DNA of 11,129 nt from Enterobacteriaceae bacterium (GTDB lineage: Bacteria; Pseudomonadota; Gammaproteobacteria; Enterobacterales; Enterobacteriaceae), in the NCBI GenBank assembly GCA_022712475.1, contig JALAGK010000143.1, forward strand, positions 1-11,129, given 5' to 3'. The notes beneath the pieces were generated by a model. The model had not been told where the DNA came from and did no database searches. It saw only the letters and a program-made list of their open reading frames with translations. The position numbers and the translations under genes are program-made. This document shows, piece by piece, positions 5,054 to 11,129 of the stretch (positions within the stretch are counted from its first letter, which is position 1; every line of letters starts with the position of its first letter).

Positions 5054-7108
5054 TTACGGCTTGCGCGCCACTGGCACGTCGAGACGCTTAAGTACATCGA
5101 CAAACGCCGACGGCTGCTGTTTGTTATAAAGCAGCCATACCCGGTGACGCGCACGCGTTAACGCGACATACAGTAGACGGCGCTCTTCGGCATCCGGATA
5201 ATCCTCCGGCTGCGGCAGCAGTGCCTGCTCCATAATTGATTCCCGCGCCGGCGCCGGGAAGCCATCATGCCCATCCTGTAGTCCAACAATCACAACATAG
5301 TCGGCCTGTTGTCCCTTGCTGGCATGGATTGTCATAAAATCAATGGCCAGTTTCGGCCAGCGCGTATTTGCACGCTCCAGTGCTGCCGGGCGCAAATGAT
5401 GATAGCGCGCCAGCACTAATACCCGCTGGTCAGGTGTTACGTAGCCGCTCATTTTATCAAACAGCGCTTCAAGCTGGTCATCTGCCAGCAACGTAACCGC
5501 TTTACTGTCGCCACGCGTCAGGCTGTTAAGCGGTTTTGACAACTGGTGCGGGTTCTGCTGGATAAAGCGATTAGCTATTTCACCAATACGGTCATTGAAA
5601 CGGTAGGTGGTATCCAGTGTACAGCTGTCACCTTCACCAAAATGCTGTTCAAACGCTGTAGTCAGCGACAGCTCCGCACCGCTGAAACGGTATATTGCCT
5701 GCCAGTCGTCACCCACCGCGTACAACGTACTGTGGCTGTTCTGGCGACGTAATGCCTCAAGCAGTGCGGCTCGCTGCGGCGAGATATCCTGAAATTCATC
5801 CACCAGGATGTGCTTCCACGGGCTGATAAAACGCCCTTTCTCCAGCACATTGATGGCCTGATGAATCAAGCCTGAGAAATCCACCGCCTCTTCGGCCTTA
5901 AGTGCCGTTTTCCAGGCTTTGAGCAGTGGCGCCATCAGCTTAATACGCTTTTGAAACGTATCGCGGAGGTCTTCCGGGCAGCTCGCTATCATCTGCGCCT
6001 GTGACCCACCGTGCATGCGCATTAACCCCAGCCAGCGATCCAACCGGCCAGCAAGACGGCTGGTGAGCCGCTCATCCTGCCAGAACTCGCCTTCGGGCAC
6101 GTTCCACTCAAGCTCCTCTTCCAGCCACTGACGCCAGCCTTTGGCCTGCGCCTTTTTTTCGCGGCACTGCTCGCGCCAACACTCGGTTAACAGTGCATGA
6201 CGCGCCGCAGTATCACTTTCAAGCGTGCTCACCTGAGGCACCTTACGGCCGCCTTGTGCAATGATATGCAGCGCCAGCGCGTGAAAGGTGCGCGCGCTAA
6301 TCTCCTCGGTATGCAGGCGTTGTTTGATGCGTTCATCCATCTCCTGCGCCGCCTTGCGACCAAACGCCAGTAGCAAAATTTGACTGGCCGACGCTTCACC
6401 GCGTGCCAACAGCCAGCCTGCGCGAGCGACCAGTTCGGAGGTGTTGCCAGTGCTCGCTCCAGCCTTCAGCTGTAGCGTCGATTCACCATTCACCTCGGCA
6501 CGCGCCTGGGAAAGATTTAACGGCGAGCTTTCAATGTGCGCAAAGAAATCCGCATACTCGTCCAGCATCCTTGCCGTCCAGGCATCGTTAAACGCCGCAC
6601 GTCGCACCTCCCCTTGCTCCAGCCAGGACTGGCATTCGCGCCAGACATCACGGCAGTTATCAAACTCCTCCAGCCGCCCGACTGGCAACGGCAATGCGGC
6701 AGACAAACTTCGGATGTCCTGCTGCAATTTATCAACATCAACACGCCGCAACCAGGCGTCACCGGCGGTCAGGCTTTTCACCTGTTCCAGGTGTGCGTTA
6801 AGCACCTGCGCTGCCACGTCGCTCATCTCCACGCTCCAGCGCTGCCAGATATCATGCAGATGATGATAAAAGCGCTGTGTGGCCGCCCATTCCGTGCCAT
6901 GCAGGCGTACAACCTGCTGTTGTGGAAGTAAAAACTCCAGCTCGCCCCAGACCATGCCGCGCTTGCAGTTGACCGCCAGAAGTTGATTGAAGGGAATAAG
7001 ATACTGATGGCGTTCGCCTGACACTTCCACGCCTGCCGTGAGAAGCCGCACGCGGTTGTAGGGATGTTGCGCCAGGTGTTTACCCAGGGCTGTTGCTTTG
7101 AGTTCCAT
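5054..7108 (-). CDS. helD: DNA helicase IV (HelD, UvrD/Rep superfamily 1) with an altered Walker A motif
   Basis: The 684-residue product equals E. coli HelD in length and is homologous throughout, with a HelD-specific N-terminal region to about residue 190. Most SF1A motifs are intact: the Q-motif region SPLNLSQARA, Walker B DEFQD (437-441), motif III VGDDWQAIYRFSGA, TTYRFNDRIG, motif V MTIHASKGQQADYV, and motif VI EERRLLYVALTRARHR (641-656) with its arginines. E. coli HelD is a 3'-5' ATP-driven helicase in recombination and repair. The striking exception is the P-loop. Residues 212-226 read LQLKAGASTGNTSEL, where E. coli has LLVLAGAGSGKTSVL, so the invariant ATP-binding lysine is Asn222. 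The frame is uninterrupted. Either the ATPase is lost or altered, or the sequence is locally wrong. The Shine-Dalgarno is weak, and the gene diverges from yccF. Confidence 0.95.
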   Translation of the reverse strand: MELKATALGKHLAQHPYNRVRLLTAGVEVSGERHQYLIPFNQLLAVNCKRGMVWGELEFLLPQQQVVRLHGTEWAATQRFYHHLHDIWQRWSVEMSDVAAQVLNAHLEQVKSLTAGDAWLRRVDVDKLQQDIRSLSAALPLPVGRLEEFDNCRDVWRECQSWLEQGEVRRAAFNDAWTARMLDEYADFFAHIESSPLNLSQARAEVNGESTLQLKAGASTGNTSELVARAGWLLARGEASASQILLLAFGRKAAQEMDERIKQRLHTEEISARTFHALALHIIAQGGRKVPQVSTLESDTAARHALLTECWREQCREKKAQAKGWRQWLEEELEWNVPEGEFWQDERLTSRLAGRLDRWLGLMRMHGGSQAQMIASCPEDLRDTFQKRIKLMAPLLKAWKTALKAEEAVDFSGLIHQAINVLEKGRFISPWKHILVDEFQDISPQRAALLEALRRQNSHSTLYAVGDDWQAIYRFSGAELSLTTAFEQHFGEGDSCTLDTTYRFNDRIGEIANRFIQQNPHQLSKPLNSLTRGDSKAVTLLADDQLEALFDKMSGYVTPDQRVLVLARYHHLRPAALERANTRWPKLAIDFMTIHASKGQQADYVVIVGLQDGHDGFPAPARESIMEQALLPQPEDYPDAEERRLLYVALTRARHRVWLLYNKQQPSAFVDVLKRLDVPVARKP

Positions 7109-7150
7109 GCTGCTTCTGTTCCCGCTCGTTCAGTTGCTCAGGAGGCCGTC

Positions 7151-7179
7151 AGTTTACCCGTCAGAGAAATCACGCTCCA
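7151..7179 (-). promoter_or_regulatory. Candidate helD promoter
   Basis: On the minus strand TAAACT (complement of 7151-7156) lies 17 bases after TGGAGC (complement of 7174-7179). The -10 is good and the -35 poor. The hexamer pair and spacing are identical to those upstream of yccU, with unrelated spacers. The start would be near 7144, giving a leader of about 36 bases. Confidence 0.35.
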
Positions 7180-7192
7180 GGCAAAAACACGA

Positions 7193-7247
7193 TACAATTA
7201 GCACAATTACCGATTTTATACCGACATACGGTCAATCAGGGGAGATT
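7193..7247 (+). promoter_or_regulatory. 5' region of the yccF-yccS operon
   Basis: TACAAT (7193-7198) and TATACC (7217-7222) are possible -10 elements, but neither has a convincing -35. GGGGAG at 7239-7244, four bases before the ATG, is the Shine-Dalgarno sequence of yccF. The region abuts the candidate helD promoter on the other strand, so the two units may share regulation. Confidence 0.35.
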
Positions 7248-7697
7248 ATGCGTACCGTTCTTAATATTCTCAATTTTGTACTGGGTGGCTTTTTAACCAC
7301 ACTGTCATGGCTGCTGGCGACCCTTGTCAGCATTGTACTGATTTTTACCCTGCCGCTGACCCGCTCCTGCTGGGAAATCACCAAACTCTCTCTGCTGCCG
7401 TTTGGTAACGAGGCAGTACACGTTGATGTGCTGACCCCCGACAGCAAGAGTAGCGTACTGAACGCAGGCGGCACGCTGCTGAATATTTTTTGGGTGGTAT
7501 TTTTTGGCTGGTGGCTGTGCCTGTTGCACATCACCGCAGGCATTGCGCAATGCCTGACCATCATCGGTATTCCTGTCGGCATCGCTAATTTTAAAATTGC
7601 CGCCATCGCTCTGTGGCCTGTTGGCCGCCGCGTCGTTTCTGTCGAAACCGCGCGCGCCGCACGTGAAGCCAACGCACGTCGTCGATTTAGTGAATAA
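7248..7697 (+). CDS. yccF: YccF, inner-membrane protein with two YccF (DUF307) domains
   Basis: The 149-residue product closely matches E. coli YccF (148 residues). It has tandem copies of a short membrane domain: LNILNFVLGG...LTRSCWEITKLSLLPFGNE in the first half and LNIFWVVFFGWWL...IANFKIAAIALWPVGRR in the second. Each has a hydrophobic hairpin, a conserved LN-x(n)-G start, and an FK/ITK helix leading to P-FG/VGR. The C-terminal tail is basic and Ala/Arg-rich (ARAAREANARRRF). Function is not established. The ATG at 7248 is chosen for its Shine-Dalgarno sequence and for the conserved MRTVLNILNFVLGG end; the in-frame ATG at 7098 would overlap the helD start and add 50 unrelated residues. yccS starts 10 bases after the stop, so the two are co-transcribed. 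Confidence 0.95.
   Translation: MRTVLNILNFVLGGFLTTLSWLLATLVSIVLIFTLPLTRSCWEITKLSLLPFGNEAVHVDVLTPDSKSSVLNAGGTLLNIFWVVFFGWWLCLLHITAGIAQCLTIIGIPVGIANFKIAAIALWPVGRRVVSVETARAAREANARRRFSE
7507..7514 (+). other. Chi octamer on the plus strand
   Basis: GCTGGTGG within yccF is an exact Chi sequence, the recombination hotspot read by enterobacterial RecBCD. A second exact copy on the opposite strand lies at 4390-4397 within yccU. Chi is frequent in such genomes, so these are ordinary. I did not scan exhaustively for others. Confidence 0.55.
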
Positions 7698-7707
7698 AGG
7701 AAACCGC

Positions 7708-9828
7708 GTGCCTAAACTGAGTCCTCTGCTGCGCCGCTATACATGGAACAGCGCCTGGCTTTATAACCTGCGTATTTTTCTTGCCCTGAGCGGTGCGGCG
7801 GCGCTGCCCTGGTGGTTAGATGAAGTAAAGCTCACCATTCCGCTTACGCTCGGCGTAGTTGCTGCGGCCCTGGCCGATCTTGACGACAGGCTAACCGGCC
7901 GCCTGCGCAATCTGGTCATTACGCTGGTGTGTTTTTTCATCGCCTCCGCCTCGGTAGAATTACTGTTCCCCTGGCCGTGGCTGTTTGCCCTGGGGTTGTT
8001 GACCTCAACCAGTGGCTTTATTTTGCTCGGCGGGCTGGGGCAGCGCTATGCCACCATTGCGTTTGGCGCGCTGCTTATCGCGATTTACACCATGCTCGGT
8101 ATTACGCTTTATGAGCAATGGTATGTTCAACCATTGCTGCTGCTCACCGGTGCGGTGTGGTACAACCTACTGACGTTGACCGGGCATCTGATTTTCCCGG
8201 TACGCCCGCTTCAGGATAGCCTGGCGCGATGCTATGAGCAGTTGGCCTGTTACCTGGAGCTTAAATCTCGCCTGTTTGATCCCGACCTTGAAGATGAAAG
8301 CCAGGCGCCGCTGGTCTCCCTCGCAATGGCAAACGGACAGCTTGTTGACATACTTAACCAGACCAAAGCCACTTTATTAACGCGCCTGCGTGGTGATCGA
8401 GGCCAACGCGGTACCCGTAGAACGCTACATTATTATTTTGTGGCGCAGGATATTCATGAGCGCGCCAGTTCGTCTCATGTTCAATACCAGATTCTGCGTG
8501 ACAAATTCCGCCACAGCGATGTGATGTTTCGCTTCCAGCGCCTGCTCTCTATGCAGGGTCTGGCCTGCCAGCAACTGTCGCGTGCTATTCTGCTGCGTGA
8601 GCCTTATCAGCATGACTCCCGTTTTGAACGTGCGTTCACCAACCTGGATGCCGCTATTGAACGCCTGCCCTTTGATGAGCACGATGCCGACCGCGAAGCT
8701 ATCCACTTTCTGATTAACAACCTGCGGGCCATTGATGCCCAGCTTGCCACCATAGAATCTGAACAGGCAATGGAAAAGCCGACCTCCGATAACCGGCTTT
8801 CTGATGACGGGCTTCACGGTGCGAGCGATGTCTGGCTACGCCTGCGTAGCAACCTGACTCCCGAATCTGCGCTGTTTCGTCACGCTGTACGAATGTCGGT
8901 CGTACTGTGCATTGGTTACACCTTTATTCAGGTGACCGGACTGCAGCACGGTTACTGGATTTTGCTGACCAGCCTGTTTGTGTGCCAGCCGAACTACAAC
9001 GCCACGCGGCGGCGACTGGCATTACGCATTATCGGCACGCTGATTGGTGTTGCAATCGGCTTACCGGTGTTGCTGCTGGTGCCATCTGTCGCAGGACAAC
9101 TGGTACTGATTGTTATTACTGGCGTACTATTTTTTGCCTTTCGTAATGTTCAGTACGCACACGCCACTATGTTTATTACGCTCCTGGTGCTGTTGTGCTT
9201 TAACTTGCTTGGCGAAGGCTTTGAAGTGGCGATACCGCGTATTTTTGATACCCTGCTGGGTTGTGCCATTGCCTGGGCGGCTGTTAGTTTTATCTGGCCA
9301 GACTGGCGATTTCGCCGTCTGCCACAGGTGGTTTCCCGTGCATTTAACGCCAACTGCCGTTATCTGGATGCTGTACTGGAGCAATATCATCAGGGAAGAG
9401 ATAACCGCCTGGCCTATCGTGTTGCCCGCCGCGACGCCTATGGAAGGGATGCCGAATTGGCCTCAGTGGTCTCAAACATGTCGTCAGAGCCCGATGCCAC
9501 ACCAGAAAAACGTGACACAGCATTCAGGTTGCTTTGCCTGAATCACACGTTTAATAGCTATATTTCTACGCTGGGTGCGCACAGGGAAAAAATTACCAAT
9601 CCGCAAACGCTGGCCTTACTAACTGATGCGGTGAGTTATGTTGACGGCGCGCTGTACCATCAGGACATTGATAAGGACCGACTGGCGCAAGTGCAGGGCG
9701 ACATCCTGTCGCGCCTGGAAAAATTTGTTCCCGAACCTGGCAGCAAAGAACAGCTGGTTGTTCAGCAAATTACCTTGTTGATAGCCCTGCTACCCGAGCT
9801 GTCGAGTCTGCAACAGCAGATTCGTTAA
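7708..9828 (+). CDS. yccS: YccS, inner-membrane protein of the FUSC/aromatic-acid exporter-like family
   Basis: This 706-residue membrane protein is close to E. coli YccS (about 717-720 residues). The first half has a cluster of membrane segments to about residue 165 (SGAAALPWW, LTLGVVAAALADLDDR, LVCFFIASASVELLFPWPW). A cytoplasmic domain of about 200 residues with RLRGDRGQRGTRR and YYFVAQDIHERASSSH follows. A second membrane cluster begins at about 396 (GYWILLTSLFVCQPNYNATRRR), then a long soluble C-terminus. This two-repeat plan is that of FUSC/PET-type putative exporters; the substrate is unknown. I choose GTG at 7708: AAGGA lies 5-9 bases upstream and the product then starts PKLSPLLRRYTWNSAW, as in E. 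coli. An ATG at 7597 would add 37 residues that overlap yccF out of frame. The stop overlaps tfoX. Confidence 0.94.
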   Translation: MPKLSPLLRRYTWNSAWLYNLRIFLALSGAAALPWWLDEVKLTIPLTLGVVAAALADLDDRLTGRLRNLVITLVCFFIASASVELLFPWPWLFALGLLTSTSGFILLGGLGQRYATIAFGALLIAIYTMLGITLYEQWYVQPLLLLTGAVWYNLLTLTGHLIFPVRPLQDSLARCYEQLACYLELKSRLFDPDLEDESQAPLVSLAMANGQLVDILNQTKATLLTRLRGDRGQRGTRRTLHYYFVAQDIHERASSSHVQYQILRDKFRHSDVMFRFQRLLSMQGLACQQLSRAILLREPYQHDSRFERAFTNLDAAIERLPFDEHDADREAIHFLINNLRAIDAQLATIESEQAMEKPTSDNRLSDDGLHGASDVWLRLRSNLTPESALFRHAVRMSVVLCIGYTFIQVTGLQHGYWILLTSLFVCQPNYNATRRRLALRIIGTLIGVAIGLPVLLLVPSVAGQLVLIVITGVLFFAFRNVQYAHATMFITLLVLLCFNLLGEGFEVAIPRIFDTLLGCAIAWAAVSFIWPDWRFRRLPQVVSRAFNANCRYLDAVLEQYHQGRDNRLAYRVARRDAYGRDAELASVVSNMSSEPDATPEKRDTAFRLLCLNHTFNSYISTLGAHREKITNPQTLALLTDAVSYVDGALYHQDIDKDRLAQVQGDILSRLEKFVPEPGSKEQLVVQQITLLIALLPELSSLQQQIR

Positions 9829-10424
9829 CTGTCTGAACGCCGCTCTTCGCTGGCGATATGTTCCGCAGCCCAGGCCAGCAGCTCCCGACGCATTTGCTTT
9901 GGGAGCGCTGCTTCATGCTGGCCTGTAATCGCACCGGCGAGCGCAAGCAACAGCCGGGTACCCGCCGTTCTGTTGACCTTACGTACTTGTATCCAGACTC
10001 GCTTCGCTCCAACCCGATAAAGCGCCTCCACGCTGTGAATGCCAGTGCTGATATTTGGCAGGTCTTTCAACCTGCGCTCGCAGGCGCGCTGCGCTTTTTC
10101 AAGCTTTGCCCCTTCCAGCGCCTGAGATGACAGTTCAATCAATTGTGAAGGGTTCTGCCAAAGCGCTTCATCAACCTTGTAGTAATTCAAACTCACCTGG
10201 CGCCCACGTTTGAACCAGGTTAGCAGCGGTGAGTTTTCCCGACGGAAATACGCCACACTCTGCTCGCTGGCCCGTAGATAAAGCTCTCCTTCAGCCACCA
10301 TCGCAAATATGGTGTTATCAACAGATAAGCTGTAGCCCCCAAATAATGCTCGGCTACGAATTTCACCCAATATGGAGAGATAAGCACGCGCCTTACTTAT
10401 CTTCACATAGCTCTCATCCTTCAT
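9825..10424 (-). CDS. tfoX: TfoX/Sxy, competence regulator, with a gap in the C-terminal domain
   Basis: The 199-residue product is homologous to E. coli Sxy (209 residues), a cytoplasmic coactivator that works with CRP at CRP-S promoters of competence genes. The TfoX N-terminal domain is complete (SRALFGGYSLSVDNTIFAMVAEGELYLRA, SLNYYKVDEALW, about residues 20-90). In the C-terminal domain, LKDLPNIS (to Ser126) is followed almost directly by TGIHSVEALYRVGAK. Relatives have about nine more residues here, the first helix of a helix-hairpin-helix-like unit, so this copy is shortened in frame. The end, GAITGQHEAALP, is conserved. The ATG at 10424 follows TTTTTAAGG (complement) and agrees with the family start. 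It converges with yccS, overlapping by four bases, and diverges from sulA. Confidence 0.93.
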   Translation of the reverse strand: MKDESYVKISKARAYLSILGEIRSRALFGGYSLSVDNTIFAMVAEGELYLRASEQSVAYFRRENSPLLTWFKRGRQVSLNYYKVDEALWQNPSQLIELSSQALEGAKLEKAQRACERRLKDLPNISTGIHSVEALYRVGAKRVWIQVRKVNRTAGTRLLLALAGAITGQHEAALPKQMRRELLAWAAEHIASEERRSDS

Positions 10425-10568
10425 TTTTCAACCTTAAAAATCAAAGAGTAAACACCGATATTCGTAAGCCGTTCTGCTTCACCGCAAAATAGGCAACTTA
10501 TGGCTTAAGGGCAATACGTATTCGCCGAGACCAGGATGAAAATGCGAGATGCTTTCAAAAAATTCTGG
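10425..10568. promoter_or_regulatory. tfoX leader and promoter region
   Basis: This part of the 208-base gap between tfoX and sulA must hold the tfoX promoter. On the minus strand, TTGCGG then GAATAT about 18 bases on is one weak candidate. A perfect 10-base palindrome, AATACGTATT, lies at 10513-10522. A TGCGA half-site typical of CRP-S sites occurs at 10543-10547, but its partner half does not match, so I do not call a CRP site. The distance from sulA suggests a long tfoX leader is possible. Confidence 0.35.
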
Positions 10569-10597
10569 TTGATCTTTACCCGATCAGGGATTACTGT
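10569..10597 (+). promoter_or_regulatory. sulA promoter
   Basis: TTGATC (10569-10574) and TACTGT (10592-10597) are separated by 17 bases, the same hexamers I recall for the E. coli sulA promoter. The -10 lies inside the LexA operator, so repressor and polymerase compete for the same DNA. Transcription would begin near 10604. Confidence 0.8.
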
Positions 10598-10611
10598 ATA
10601 TACATACAGTA
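10592..10611. promoter_or_regulatory. LexA operator (SOS box) of sulA
   Basis: TACTGTATATACATACAGTA is a match to the SOS consensus TACTGTATATnnATACAGTA: CTG and CAG are 10 bases apart with an AT-rich centre. It covers the -10 of sulA. It predicts tight repression and strong induction after DNA damage. Confidence 0.97.
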
Positions 10612-10632
10612 AACCACGGGAGTGGAGACACT

Positions 10633-11129
10633 ATGTTCTTACCTGCTTATAACGCCCATTCTACAAATGCGGGCTATACTGCCAATGCCGTTAGCGATTG
10701 CGCTACATCAGATAACATTCAGGGTTTGATAACCGAAGTCAGCTATAACGAAGCAAGCCCAGTGTTGACCCAAATGCTGCTACTTCCTTTATTACAGCAG
10801 CTCGGCCAGCAGTCACGCTGGCAGCTCTGGCTTACGCCTCAAAGCAAATTAAATCGCGAGTGGGCGCGTTCAGCAGGCCTCCCACTCAACAAAATGATGC
10901 AGTTACCGGTTATGTCTGTAACGGCAATGGCAAAAGCCTTACGTACCGGGAATTACAGTGTCGTGATTGGCTGGCTAGCGCAGCCATTGACGGATGAAGA
11001 GCATCATTTGCTCTCAAGATGTGCAGAAGAAGGATGTGCGGTTGGGTTAATTATGCGCCCGGAATACAGTCGGACTTCAGCCTCAAGACCACGAAACGGC
11101 CTAAAAATTCACTCCAATTTGTATCATTA
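10633..11129 (+). CDS. sulA: SulA, SOS cell-division inhibitor (stop codon cut by the window edge)
   Basis: The frame gives 165 residues and ends in GLKIHSNLYH followed by TA, so only the last base of the stop is outside; E. coli SulA has 169 residues. SulA binds FtsZ and blocks Z-ring assembly while DNA is damaged. The conserved core is present: LTQMLLLPLLQQLGQQSRWQ (about residues 48-67), LWLTP, REWARSAGLPL, LRTGNYSVVIGWL and GLIMRP. The N-terminal 30 residues are poorly conserved, as usual. Relative to E. coli about four residues are missing just before the AMAKALRTG helix. The C-terminal NLYH, by which Lon recognises SulA, is intact. GGAG sites just upstream support this ATG. In E. coli ompA lies beyond. 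Confidence 0.96.
   Translation, partial: MFLPAYNAHSTNAGYTANAVSDCATSDNIQGLITEVSYNEASPVLTQMLLLPLLQQLGQQSRWQLWLTPQSKLNREWARSAGLPLNKMMQLPVMSVTAMAKALRTGNYSVVIGWLAQPLTDEEHHLLSRCAEEGCAVGLIMRPEYSRTSASRPRNGLKIHSNLYH

Noticed and set aside
6441..6863. Long plus-strand frames antisense to helD
   Set aside because: They are shadows of a GC-rich gene in other frames and lack start signals or recognisable domains.
7098..7247. A longer yccF start at 7098
   Set aside because: It would overlap the helD start on the other strand and add 50 residues unlike the family; the Shine-Dalgarno sequence favours 7248.
7597..7707. A longer yccS start at the ATG 7597
   Set aside because: It would overlap yccF by about 100 bases with residues absent from the family; the GTG at 7708 has a ribosome site and the conserved N-terminus.
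10543..10558. A CRP-S site upstream of tfoX
   Set aside because: One half (TGCGA) fits, but the second half (TTCAA) does not match, so it is not called.
1..11129. CRISPR array, insertion sequence, toxin-antitoxin or defence system
   Set aside because: No spaced repeats, transposase motifs or paired small genes are visible; apart from the left flank everything is core chromosome.

Overview
The window is a stretch of enterobacterial (Enterobacteriaceae) core chromosome. Gene order and protein sequences match the E. coli K-12 segment serT - yccA - tusE - yccX - rlmI - hspQ - yccU - mgsA - helD - yccF - yccS - tfoX(sxy) - sulA. The proteins are clearly orthologous but diverged, so this is a relative of E. 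coli rather than E. coli itself. I cannot fix the genus from sequence alone.

Layout. 1-517 is the left flank: an unrecognised open frame that enters from the left and stops at 134, about 340 bases where I see no gene, and the terminator of the tRNA gene. 518-605 is tRNA-Ser(UGA) on the minus strand, with a strong promoter. 606-930 holds that promoter and the control region of yccA, which includes a perfect CpxR-type direct repeat. 931-2024 carries yccA and tusE, each with its own signals. 2021-3587 has yccX (minus) and rlmI (plus) diverging from a 97-bp gap. hspQ follows behind a sigma-32-type heat-shock promoter. hspQ and yccU converge on one bidirectional terminator. yccU and mgsA diverge, and mgsA abuts the convergent helD with no gap. 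helD and the yccF-yccS operon diverge. yccS overlaps the convergent tfoX by four bases. tfoX and sulA diverge, and sulA has a textbook LexA box over its -10; its stop codon is cut by the window edge.

Roles. These are single-purpose housekeeping and stress genes rather than one pathway: translation fidelity (tRNA-Ser, TusE for tRNA thiolation, RlmI for 23S rRNA methylation), membrane and protein quality control (YccA, HspQ), metabolic bypass (MgsA), DNA repair and the SOS response (HelD, SulA), competence regulation (TfoX), and inner-membrane proteins of uncertain role (YccF, YccS). Stress regulation recurs: CpxR before yccA, sigma-32 before hspQ, LexA before sulA.

I see no new multi-gene system. 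The main anomaly is in HelD: the protein is full length and its other helicase motifs are intact, but the Walker A P-loop is rewritten and the invariant lysine is asparagine. A second oddity is an in-frame gap in the C-terminal helical domain of TfoX. The left flank does not look like the hydrogenase-1 (hya) region found beside serT in E. coli K-12, which makes it a possible accessory junction.
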